Source: Geosiphon pyriformis | Taxonomy: Eukaryota; Glomeromycota; Glomeromycetes; Archaeosporales; Geosiphonaceae | Direction of reading: 5' to 3' | DNA length: 64,000 nt | Assembly: GCA_016748015.1 (NCBI GenBank) | Contig: JAAOMT010000561.1 | Location: 132,026-196,025 of the forward strand | Shown here: piece by piece, positions 1 through 10,440 of the stretch | How the letters are laid out: the number at the start of each line of letters is the position of its first letter | How positions within the stretch are numbered: position 1 is the first letter of the stretch | Notes under the pieces: model-generated | What the model was told of the DNA's origin: nothing | The model's input: only the letters and a program-made list of their open reading frames with translations | The model's database searches: none | Position numbers and translations under genes: made by a program

Positions 1-1243
1 CCTCAGTACAGCTCAATAATATATGATCCAGCTTCCTACACTTGGTGCATTTGACAGACATAAGATTAGACCAATGCAAATTAATGCCTCTAAGCACTAG
101 TATGGTTCCCATGACAGCATTCAATGATTTAGTAAAATCAAAACAAACAACAGCACATCTGACCTGAGCATATATAACAGGATGGCGATTGATAATACAT
201 GTCTTTCCACTTACAGATCTAACAAAGTCCTAGATATTATAAGCATTAGTCTCTATTGGCAGTGTGTAGAGCAGTGCCTTATGATAATCTTTTGCATCTT
301 ATGATTCTTTGTCTGAATCAGCTCTGGCAACATGCATAGCATTCTTCCTAATTAAGATAGACCACTCAGCTGCAACCAAATCAGCATAATCTAACTGCTC
401 AAATTTTACCACTGTTTTCTGCCACAGCTTTACCAATTGCATCTTGATTGACTTAATTATTCCAAACTCAGATAGCACAGCATGCACAGTTTCAGTCGAT
501 ATTCCAACTGAAATTTCCTTAACCATCACAGTCCGATCTGAATGACTAGATAATTTTTTAAGATCAGTGTTTACCAAAATATTTGCTGCTCTTGCTTTTT
601 CTGTAGTCTGCACCAAACTAAATTCAGAAGTAAAAGAAGCATAGATGATTCCTAAGAATTTTGAGAGAGTAAAGACCCCCCCAAAACTATTAACTTTTGA
701 AAATAGTTTTCTGACCACCACCAGCTTTTTTTAAGAAGATTTCTCAGCCACTTTATTCAGCTTAATATTCATAGCAAAAGATTTTCAGACAGAAACATTG
801 ACCAAATTCTTCAAAGGAGAAGTATTCAAAAAAATGTTATTATCATCAACATCATCCAAAAAATTGATTTTTCCCAATAATGTATTCAGAGCTTTTTTAG
901 TCACCAATCTCAGACCTTTTGGTGTTTGATTAGAATTGCTTTTTATAAAAAAACTCCTCTTACTATAATCCACACTGGTTTTCTCTACTAGACACTTCTC
1001 TTCTATGTCAACATTATCAAATTCAATGGTATCACTAGCTTTAGACCCCCAAGAACCACTAATAGCTTTTTTAAACAGGACCAGTTCACCAGCAGCACTA
1101 TCTTTTAAAACACCATCTTTTCTTTTTTTCCTAGAAGCAACATCTACTTTAACATCCTCTTCACTATTTATATGGCCAAAGCTTTTAACAAACTTCTTCA
1201 TTACAGCAATACTATAGCCAACAGTGGCTTCATAATCAAGCAA
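1..1243 (-). pseudogene. LINE ORF1 (gag-like) fragment with CCHC knuckle, decayed
   Basis: This is the RNA-binding ORF1 protein of a non-LTR retrotransposon, read leftwards and cut by the window edge. One reading frame runs from about 1243 to 1, broken by in-frame stops near 299, 229, 739 and 785. At positions 49 to 8 the frame encodes C-T-K-C-R-K-L-D-H-I-L-L-S-C, an intact C-X2-C-X4-H-X4-C zinc knuckle. The middle part (299-721) aligns by eye with ORF1 of the LINE at 28.5 kb: both have VIRKLF or VVRKLF, then a PSKF or LSKF motif, then FTSE. The stops sit where the other copy or the family has Trp or Gln/Arg, as expected from C-to-T and G-to-A changes. The N-terminal half (785-1243) is a diverged, Lys/Ser/Asp-rich region. 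ORF2 would lie outside the window. Identification as LINE ORF1 is solid; the family subtype is not determined. Confidence 0.8.
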
Positions 1244-1260
1244 AAATAATTTAGATTTAT

Positions 1261-3060
1261 TATACTGAATTGTAAAAAAACTTCTTTCAGAAAAAACTTT
1301 ATTGACTTTTTTTTGGGAATTTTGAATGAAGAAAAGAAAGAAATTTTTTTTATTTTTAATAAATTTATTTAATTATTAAGTATTTAATAAAATATGTTGA
1401 ATTAAATTTATTTTTTACAACTTATTAGTCTAGTATATTAAGTAGACTTAATAATTATTATTTTTTTAATTTTTTACAAGTTTTTTATTAATAGTATTAG
1501 TTTATATAAATAATTTATTAAAAAATTTTGGTTGTTTTAATATAATTAATAAAACTATTATATTTTTTAAGTTGAATTTAAATATTAAAGTTGGTATATT
1601 ATTGTTAATTTTAACAAAATTTTATATTATTGTTTTGGTTTGAATTATATATTTAAATTTAATATTATAAATATCTAAATTTTTTTTTAACTTTTAAACA
1701 AATATTAAATTAAATATATAATTAATATTATTAAAAAAAATATTAATAAATTAGTTTAAAATTAAAAAAATTTTAATATTAATTATTTTTAATAAAATCT
1801 TTTTTGTTAATTTAAATATATAAATATAAATTTAATTAAATTTGCAATTGTATAATACTTCTATAAAAGTTTTAAGTTTAATTTTATTAGTTAAAAAACA
1901 ATTAATTTGCATATATATTTAATAAAATCTTTGTACAAAAAACTGCTAATTACTATTAAAAAAAATTGTATAATTTTAATTATTTAAATATTAAGTTACA
2001 AAAAATATAATAGCAAAAACAAAAAATATTAATGTAATAATTTTAATTTTGGTAACAATATTTAAAAAACTTAAATGTAAATTTTATACAAAAAATTTAA
2101 TATTATTTTTAATAAAATCAATTTTAAATTAATAAATATAATTAAAAATTAAAATACATTAATAATAATTTTAAACATAAAAATAAAAGCTATTTATTTA
2201 ATAATTAATTGCTTTTTAAATATTTTTAAAATTAATAGTATTCTTAAAAAACAAAGTATTTTAGTTTTTAACTTATTAATATAATTTTTGTAATTAAATA
2301 ATATAATAAAATTATTAAATAAAATTATACATAGTAATATAATTTGCTTAGTTTTTAAAACCAATAAAAATCAATTAAAATTTATTAAATTAGATAATAT
2401 AACCAAATACAAATTTATATTAGCTTTAATAAATATATTATTGCTGTTATTGTTTAGAATAAAAAAGAAATTATTATTTATAACCAAAAAAAATTAGGTA
2501 TTATAAATAATAGCTATAATATAAAGTTGGAAAAAATATTAAAAAAGACAAAAAAAAACCAGATTTCAAGATATTAAAAAATATCTTAAAAAATACCAAG
2601 AAAAACCAATAGCAATAATATTAATATTAAGGCTACAATTAATAAGTTACTTTAAAAAAACTTTTAATCAAAGACAAAAAAATGTTTTTTAGCAGTTAAA
2701 ACTCCAATTTTGTGTTTTTAATATTTAAGAAAAACACTTTAAAAGAATGCTGTTTAGTTATTTTATTATTAAAAAACATTTTGAAGAGTATTAATAATAA
2801 AAACCAAAGAAAATATGAGAATTGCTTTTATATTGTTAATTAATTAATAAAGTTATAATTTTACAATTTATTTTAATTTAAGAATAATTATATATTTTTT
2901 AAGATTTTCAAATAAATTGTTAAAATTTATTAATTTATAATGTTTTTAAATATAAAATTCTTTATTTAAAAGCTATTATTTAATTTGATTTAAAAATAAA
3001 ACAATTATATATAATATTTAATTGAAAATTAAATTTGTTTATTTGTATTTTAAGAACTTG
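1261..3060. other. AT-rich island, no gene recognised
   Basis: About 1.8 kb made almost wholly of A and T, with poly-A/poly-T runs and no open frame of note. The composition matches the decayed transposons at 10-38 kb. The stretch around 2640-2800 loosely resembles 46.8-47.1 kb, sharing a string like CTTTTAAYCAAARACAAAAA and TATTTAAGAAAAA. It is probably an old, heavily mutated mobile element, but I cannot name the family. Confidence 0.5.
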
Positions 3061-4172
3061 ATAATAATTAAACGAGTCAATTTTTTTTCTTTTATGCAAG
3101 GTAAAAAGGAGAAGTTCACAAGTTGTATAAAAAATGTCATTTGTTAAAGTGAGAAAATGGCTTTATATCCTCGCATGTGAGTTTATTTTGCTAAATTTGC
3201 CACAATATTCTATTCGCAAAATACCCACTTTTACTTTTGTTCAATAAAAAATTTATTCAATTATAAATTTTACTAAAATGGCGCAGCAAATGCAATTTTC
3301 TGGAGAATTTCAATGGGCGTTCTGATATTTAATTTTTTTGCCAATACAAAATTTCAGGTTATTAACAAGTGGATCGCCATTATTTGTTTACGCCCACAGA
3401 GGCGTTGGTCAAGATTTAAACAAGATACAAAAGTTAAAAAAGTTATTTTTCACAACAATGAAATATTTCAGGGACTAAAAAACAGAAACATAATCTTTGA
3501 AAGGGTATCCTGCATAAATTGTGTAGCAGTTTTCGGGTATTATAGTGAAATTTTTCTTAAGTGTATTTCACCATTGTTGTATTTTGTTGGAGGGATTATC
3601 TCACAATCTGAAAATTTTCAATCGAAAAATAAAAATTAAATTTTTTGAAAATTCGATTTGATTTTTCTTCAGAAATAAAGTTTTCAATCAAACTTTACAT
3701 GTCATGAACTGTTTCCAAAGGAAAAAACTGCATAGGGCACTGACATCGAAAATTGAAAACGTGCAAATGCAACGCTTAGACGTTGTAAAGGAAGTCTACA
3801 CATGTCAAATATCTACATCCTTATGGGACCAAATTTTAAAAAAGATCTTACAAAAGAAGCAATAATACGCCGAATTAATGCAGTAGAAAAAATTACTTTG
3901 CAGCTTTGGCAAAAGTTCCCACGAAATTTCATTATCTGTCCTTCCTACCTTAAATCGCTTCCCTAACTTCCCTAGCTTCGGAACTTATTAATAAGACGTA
4001 ATCGTGAGAATTACGAAAAAAAGGTTCAAACCATAAATTTATCACTTGCAGTAAAATGTTTTATTGCTTTCGGAAAATCAAACTAACTCTACATGATTCA
4101 GAATAGTTATAAATTCCCCCAAATTTTTCTCTCGCACTTTACCCTCTAAATTTCTTAAAACGAAAAAAAAAA
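3061..4172. other. Upstream region of the VIP1-like gene, no gene supported
   Basis: Base composition shifts here from nearly pure AT to ordinary intergenic composition. It is the 5' flank of the kinase gene starting at 4173. A 108-codon open frame at 3313-3639 has no recognisable motif, is Lys/Ile/Phe-rich like chance frames in AT-rich DNA, and is not called. No clear TATA box or other element could be fixed. Confidence 0.45.
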
Positions 4173-7100
4173 ATGACACAAAAGGCTTGTAATGAACTCT
4201 TCTTCAATAGTACACCTTCTTCCCCTATATTGGGAGCGGGAAGGTCAAAGTGTGAGTTAAAAAGCAACGTTCTTTTTCTGACTTCTGTTTAGACTTTTCT
4301 CGATAAAATTTTCCCGAGTTTACTTCCTAATTGTGCTCTTTTATGCTTTTGGCCTCTCCTTCCTTAGACGTTATTGGAGTCTGCGCCATGGATAACAAGG
4401 CTCGTTCAAAACCAATGAGGAACATTTTGAACCGCTTATTTTCTTTTGGAGAATTCGAAACGATAATTTTCGGTGACAAAGTTCTTCTTGATGAAGGTAA
4501 AGCCTCAATTTAAGCCTTCCTTTTTTCTCGCTTTTCCTTAATCTTTAATATTCTTTTTGATTACTCTGGAATCTTTACTTATCAAACTTTTCCTTCGTTT
4601 TCCCCTCCTTGAATAGACGTAGAAAACTGGCCCGGTTGTGATTTCTTCATTTCCTTTTTCTCGTCAGGTTTCCCATTAGATAAAGCAATTAAATATGTTA
4701 AATTGAGAAAGCCATTTTGCGTCAATGATTTGCCCATGCAGAAAATTTTATGGGACCGACGTCTAGTACTGTCCATACTAGATTCAATCAACGTACCCAC
4801 TCCACAACGGCTAATCGCCAGTCGAGATGGTGGTCCATCAATAGACCTGGAGGTTTTAGAAAAATTACGAAAGAATACTGGTTTAATAAAACTTAAACTA
4901 TGCGGCCAAGCTCAGCTGAAATTAATAGATTATGATACCATCAATGTTGATGGCCAATTGTTAAAAAAACCATTTGTGGAAAAACCAATAAGTGGTGAAG
5001 ATCACAATATTCACATTTATTTTTCGAAAGAAATGGGAGGTGGTGGCCGTAGATTATTTCGAAAGGTTTATACTTTCATTCATATTTTAGCTTGGCTTTT
5101 GAAATCCTTTATAGATACTAATTCCATTTGATTCAACACTTAGGTAGCGAACAAATCAAGTGAATATGATCCAGACCTCTTCGAACCTCGAACTGATGGA
5201 TCCTATGTTTATGAACAGTTTATGTATACTGACAATGCTGAAGACGTCAAGATCTACACCATTGGACCTTCCTTTGCTCATGCTGAAACACGTAAATCAC
5301 CTGTGGTTGACGGAATGGTACGGCGAAACACGGATGGGAAAGAGGTTCGATATGTGACAAAGCTTACCCCCGAAGAAAAGAAGATGGCCCGAGATATAAG
5401 CCTAGCTTTTGGTCAAACCGTTTGTGGCTTTGATCTGTTACGTGTCAATGGCAAATCTTATGTGATTGACGTCAACGGTTGGTCTTTTGTCAAGGGTAAT
5501 GACGATTATTATAGTAATTGTGCTCGGATTCTTCGCACAATATTTTTGAACGCTGTTCGAAAACGCAAAGTTAGCATCGATTCTATTCCAAAAGAGCTTC
5601 GATACGAGAATTCGTGGCGTCTCAAATCTTTCATCTCAGTATTCCGTCATGCTGATCGGACACCAAAACAAAAAATGAAATTCTCCTTTCGTAGTCAACC
5701 TTTCATTAATTTGCTCAATGATGGCACAGAAGAAGTCATTCTACGAACCCAAAATGAACTGTTTCAGGTTTTGGATGCAACACAAAAAGCGATTGAACAA
5801 TCGTTCGAAGATCGTGTCAAACTAGATCAACTTAAACTGATATTAGATATGAAACGTGAGCTACCTGGTACAAAGGTTCAAATTAAACCATCTTACAAAA
5901 AGGAAAGCGGTGAATTTGAAAAACTTCAACTAATAGTCAAATGGGGTGGCGAGGTTGGTTATTATAATGGTTCGATTTTTTTTTGGAATCATATTTAAGA
6001 GTCTCATGAACAATTCTTTTATATCACTTAGCCAACACATTCAGCTCGTCATCAATCACGTGATTTAGGAGAAAACCTCCGGAAAGATTTGTTAATAATG
6101 AACCGAGGTGTCTTTGACGATGTCAAAATATATACTAGTTCAGAACGACGCGTCAGCACAACAGGTATTGTAAATATAATAAAGGCGACATTTCATAGCT
6201 GTTTTCGAAAAGTCTGCCCCGCTTAGAATGATATAATATGTATAAAATTAAATATTTTTTTAATAAAAGTCATCTAATCTTCGTCCCGGAGTATTCTATA
6301 AGTGACCATACATGTTTCATTTTATTACTTTATCGGGTCTACTTTTCAGAAAACAGCCATGAAATACCCAGCCTTCTCTTGTCTATCCCATAAAATTGAT
6401 CAATCAACTTTTAATATGATGGATAAAACTTTGTCCTACAGCGGAAATTTTTGCAAGAAACTTTCTTGATATGGAAGACATTTCGGAAGAAATAATTCAA
6501 ATTCGAAAAGATATGCTCGATGATAGTAACGCGGCTAAAGAACAAATAGATACCGTGAAAAGTCACCTGTCCATACTTTTGAAACCTGGGGAATCATCTC
6601 AGATAGAATTTGGATGGCCAAAGGATATGCCAGAACCACGGATAGTGGTTCAGGAAATCATCGAATCGTTGAAGAATTTTCGTGACATCATGCGTCAGAA
6701 CTTTGCTTCGATGGATGTTGAAAAGATTCAACCTCGTTGGTGCTGCTCCGAAAATCCAATCCTCTTTAAGGAACGGTGGGAAAAACTCTTCAAAGATATT
6801 TGTGATGTTGATCGCCATAAATTTGATCCTAGCAAATTATCCGAGCTTTATGATTCCTTAAAGTATGACGCGTTACACAACCGACAGTTCCTCGAAAAAA
6901 TATTCACCGATCAATCAGATACCAAGAACGCTCGTAAAATAAAAAACCTATATCAACGAGGAAAAATTTTGTTCGATTTTGTGGCTCCGCAAGAATATGG
7001 TATTGAAGATAGTGAAAAACTGCAGATTGGGTTGTTGACATCACTGCCTTTGTTTAAGCAGATAATAGAGGATTTGGAAGTGGCTAAAGTAAGCCCCGGA

Positions 7101-7863
7101 CCATGTACTAGACTCTATTTTACCAAAGGTGAAGCATCACCTGTGAAAAATCGGCCAATATGTTTCATGGTCAATTGATTTCATTTCTGATACCATTAAC
7201 AAATATTTCCCAACTAACCTTCCGATCAGAGTCCCATGTACATACCCTATTAAATGTTGTGTTCTTGTCTGGTCTTCCAACCAGAATTCACAAGAATGAT
7301 ATACCGGAACTTGATTGTAAATATTTCCAACCAATAAAGCTTCATTATTTCTGAAATCACGTCTCCCTTAAAGTGGGTCATATTTGCTAATTTTGTCAAT
7401 ATAATGATTATTATTGTATAATCACACGTGAAAAGATCTTACTCAGATTACGTTTGAACTCTACGAGCGTAATCACAACGTATCTGGCAGCGACAAGGAA
7501 TATTCTTTACGCGTGGCGTTCAGTCCTGGAGCGCATGATCCAAATATTCTGGATATGCGATTGGATGCGCGACATTGCCTCAATGTGGCGCCAAGAAAGT
7601 AAGTGTTGCTTGTCTGATATGATGGTATTGATTATCTGTCCAATCACCACTTAATATATTCACCTTTCTTGTCTCTTGAAAATTCGAGAAATCTGACGGA
7701 CCACTTGCCACTCGATGAAGCTTTATCATATTATAAGCGGAAACTGGACAATCCACGGATGGCTGCGGTTGAAGAACAGTTGTTGTTGATGCACCATAAT
7801 AATCATCATAATCCAACCCCACAGATGCAATACGATACTTTGCGTCTTAGCAAATCATTTTGA
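4173..7863 (+). CDS. VIP1: VIP1/Asp1-type inositol hexakisphosphate and diphosphoinositol-pentakisphosphate kinase
   Basis: A bifunctional inositol pyrophosphate enzyme: an N-terminal ATP-grasp kinase adds a beta-phosphate to InsP6/InsP7 and a C-terminal histidine acid phosphatase-like domain removes it. Nine exons: 4173-4251, 4368-4496, 4617-5065, 5144-5953, 6032-6164, 6442-7128, 7230-7316, 7436-7598, 7689-7863. All introns are GT-AG, phases close, and the product is 903 aa, close to the usual size of about 900. Start: the ATG at 4173 opens a small exon that splices in phase to the family hallmark [15 protein letters not shown]. Other signatures are DEDVENWP across exons 2/3, [14 protein letters not shown], the ATP-grasp catalytic stretch [18 protein letters not shown], and the phosphatase motif [10 protein letters not shown] at about residue 387. 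The phosphatase Arg-His is intact. It is convergent with the cyclin gene downstream. The family call is very firm; the first exon is inferred. Confidence 0.93.
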
Positions 7864-8833
7864 AGATTATCAACTAGTCTAAATCTAATGAATGGTGGCC
7901 ATTTCCATGTGCTTTTCGGATCTTTTAATGTAGGCGAAGTAAACCCGTAGAGTATCCCAATCCCTTGAACACGATTTTTGATTTTTCTAGATATATATTT
8001 AAAGTGTGTATTAGTAGGAATACATAAAACTTTCATGTTAAATCAATTTAATTAAAGGAAGAACATTTAAATCCTGGCTGACATGATAGTTCAAATAATT
8101 TAGGGTAACCTGAGTTGATGATTGTAATCTAATTAAGTTTTAAGTTATTCAGGTAAATCAAGTCTTTAGCAATTTGAAACAGAGGATATTAAAACATAAA
8201 AGTATAGAAGTAACAGGGTTGATGTGATAACGATTTTAACCCAACCGCTTCATATTTATCGAATTTGAGATCTGTGAATTTGCTAGTTTTGAATGTCTGT
8301 TCATCAGTACTCACGGATTTGATGATCAAAAACCATTCTTTATTAAGGTGATTGAACAAGTAAATAGCCATACCATGATGTATGATCCCCATATAAACTT
8401 TTCAGATTTGTTCCTTTTGCCTAAAACTTTTAAACAAGCATCAGCATTTTGATACCTTGAAAAAAAATAGTTCTTGAAAAGTATATTACTAAATATTTGA
8501 TTATCTGTTTCAGGTGAGCGGATTTTTCGCAGTCAATTTTGAAAGTTTATTCAGTGGCCAATGGTAACTAGGATTTTTTGGTATAGTGAGATAATGGAGG
8601 ATTAAAAATATTATCAAAGGATCCATCTACCGTTAGAATAATGAAAGAAATTAAGCTTATACGCACAGCACGAGAATAATATCACCAAACTCGGAGTCTC
8701 CGAAGGATAAATTTCAAATCTAGTTAAGTTTATCCATAAAGGTGTCAATCGATTGGAGATAAGTCAAAGTGGAAGGCAAGGACTTTTACAAAAATTTTTA
8801 ATCTTTGGTATTGACATATGTTAACGTGTCCTT
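7864..8833. other. Intergenic region between convergent genes
   Basis: Nearly 1 kb of non-coding DNA holding the 3' ends of the VIP1-like gene and the cyclin gene, which point at each other. Short open frames here (for example 8189-8392 minus) show no conserved motif. No RNA gene or repeat was recognised. Confidence 0.5.
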
Positions 8834-10032
8834 TTAGGCGGACTTTGATGGGGTCTTGGAGGCTTGGTCGACTTCCATATAGAGCTTCAATTCATCTAGG
8901 GTTAACGGCAGATTAGGGGGTAATTCAAGATAGTAGAATCGCATGATATGGCCAGCTATATTTTCGATATGTATTAACAATGTCAAGAAAAATATCGAAT
9001 TAAGAAAGTGGTAAATATTTAAGATCATTGAAAAAATGTCGTTCAAAGGATATCTTCCAATCGAGCCTCAAATAATTCCCACCAAGCTGGTTCTGTAGGT
9101 AATTTGACCTGACACATCCGTGCAGCAAGCCAAATCACTGCACAGGCAATGGTCGGCGGTTGATAGCATACATAGATGTTGGTTCGTAGGCTTATCCGGA
9201 ATAAAATTACTCGTAAATAATCAATATTCATAAATATTATGACACAATACTATACATACGAGTCATTTAAATACCCCCAAGCTTTCTGCGGAATTTCTTC
9301 ATGCTCGGTGAGTTCAAGAACCTTCAAATAATTGACCATTAACCCATATGGCAACTGCACGTGAACATTAAAGCCAAGTCGTTTGAGTATTTGCATTTCT
9401 GCGATTACTATAGCATCTTTCATCTCAAAAAAGGTCTGTATATAAAATTTTCAAAATGAAATGATCATAAAAATTAAAAATTAAAAAGTATAATAAGATT
9501 TATTCACTTGACCAAAATATTCCAGCGGTTCATGAGGCGTATTTTGATACCGTATTATTAAATAATGATAGACGTTGATAAGATCTCTAATTTTAGATGG
9601 AGATTCTTGCACCTTTGAGGCGAGGAAAAGGGCACCCATGCCTATATCCTGAGAAATTGTATATTGGCATGAGGGAGATTTCATTAGTTAAAAATTATGG
9701 ATAGTCTACCTCTTACCAAAGCCGAAAATTTTTTCAGCGAAGCCACATAAAAGAAACGTTGGAACAAGACTTGAGCAGTGGCCATGGCTACTTGTGGCCT
9801 AAATTCCATGAAATTCAAAACAATGAGGCCAAAAGTAAAAGGTTGCATAAGCAAGAAGAAACAGTAAAAGAAACAAATACAGCTTCATCAAAATTCCTGC
9901 CGACTGAATAAACTCGCAACCGAGCTGACGTAACGCGTCTTCAAGTTCTTCCGAAATACCATCTTTTCGAGAAGGTGTTGTCTCGAGCTGATCAAAGGTT
10001 AATATAGCGTTTTGGAGGGAAAGTTTTGACAT
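8834..10032 (-). CDS. Cyclin L-like transcriptional cyclin
   Basis: A cyclin of the transcription/splicing-associated type, expected to activate a CDK in the nucleus. Six exons on the minus strand: 10032-9881, 9798-9717, 9648-9508, 9435-9260, 9190-9054, 8970-8834. Total 825 nt, 274 aa, all phases consistent. The start at 10032 gives MSKLSLQNAILTFDQLETTP followed by SRKDGI, the N-terminal hallmark of cyclin L. Cyclin box 1 includes LGCEFIQSAGILMKLPQVAM and GALFLASKVQESPSKIRD. Cyclin box 2 includes SLRTNIYVCYQPPTIAC and WWELFEARLED then IENIAGHIMRFYY. The first four introns are GT-AG, 68-82 nt. The fifth (8971-9053) begins AT and ends AC (separate entry). Unlike animal cyclin L, there is no long Arg/Ser-rich tail. 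A cyclin K/T-like or Pch1/Ctk2-like role remains possible, but the N-terminus favours cyclin L. Confidence 0.88.
8971..9053 (-). other. U12-type AT-AC intron in the cyclin gene
   Basis: Seen in sequence, minus strand: exon 5 ends TTGGAAG, the intron starts ATATCCTTT and ends TTGTTAATAC, and exon 6 starts ATATCGAAAAT. The 5' site matches the eight-base U12 AT-AC consensus (ATATCCTT) fully. TTCTTGAC places a branch adenosine at position 8983, 12 nt from the 3' end, close to the usual U12 distance and near the TTCCTTRAC consensus. Splicing here joins LED to IENIAGHIMRFYY in frame, with 45 codons to the stop. Without it the frame stops two codons after LED. No GT donor exists in the right place. 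ATATC occurs at both borders, so the cut could formally slide, but only the AT-AC choice fits a known splice class. Confidence 0.82.
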
Positions 10033-10139
10033 TTTATCATTATTGATTTCTGTTTGATAAAATTTACAATGAAAATTGCAGGCATGAAATTTTGGTCTGT
10101 GGTTTTTATTTACCAAGAAAAAACTTAATTATCATGAAA

Positions 10140-10440
10140 ACCAAATATTTATTTATTTATAGATTCTCCGATCATTACTTTAGTTGTAGCTAATTTGCCT
10201 TTAATAGCTAAAAGATTAATATTCAAAGCATAGAACTTTTTAATATTATTCCAAAAAATAAAGGAAAAATTTCTTTTCATTATTCATATCAAAATCACAA
10301 AAACCCAAAAATAAATCATTCATTTTATCAAAATTGAATCTTTTTATTTTGGACATATTTGTTTTGAAGTTAAGATAAGTTCAATTTTTATTATCTGTTT
10401 TGTAATTATTATTTTTCAAAAAAGTTAAACTTGCTCTATT
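10140..10440 (-). pseudogene. Degenerate LINE ORF1 remnant
   Basis: Read on the minus strand, this stretch gives KKFYALNINLLAIKGKLATT, which lines up with the SFTLDINLSAMKRKSATVK segment of ORF1 in the LINE at 28.5 kb and with the remnant at 37.1 kb. Stops interrupt the frame elsewhere. No ORF2 follows on the left, where the cyclin gene begins within about 110 bp, so only a piece of the element is present. Boundaries are approximate. Confidence 0.65.

Noticed and set aside
3313-3639. 108-codon plus-strand open frame
   Set aside because: No motif, chance-like composition, no splice partner; it lies in the 5' flank of the kinase.
9041-9120. GT-AG alternative for the cyclin's last intron
   Set aside because: Possible GT donors lie inside the conserved WWELFEARLED segment, and the next AG acceptor would remove conserved residues. 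Only the AT-AC choice keeps the domain and phase.
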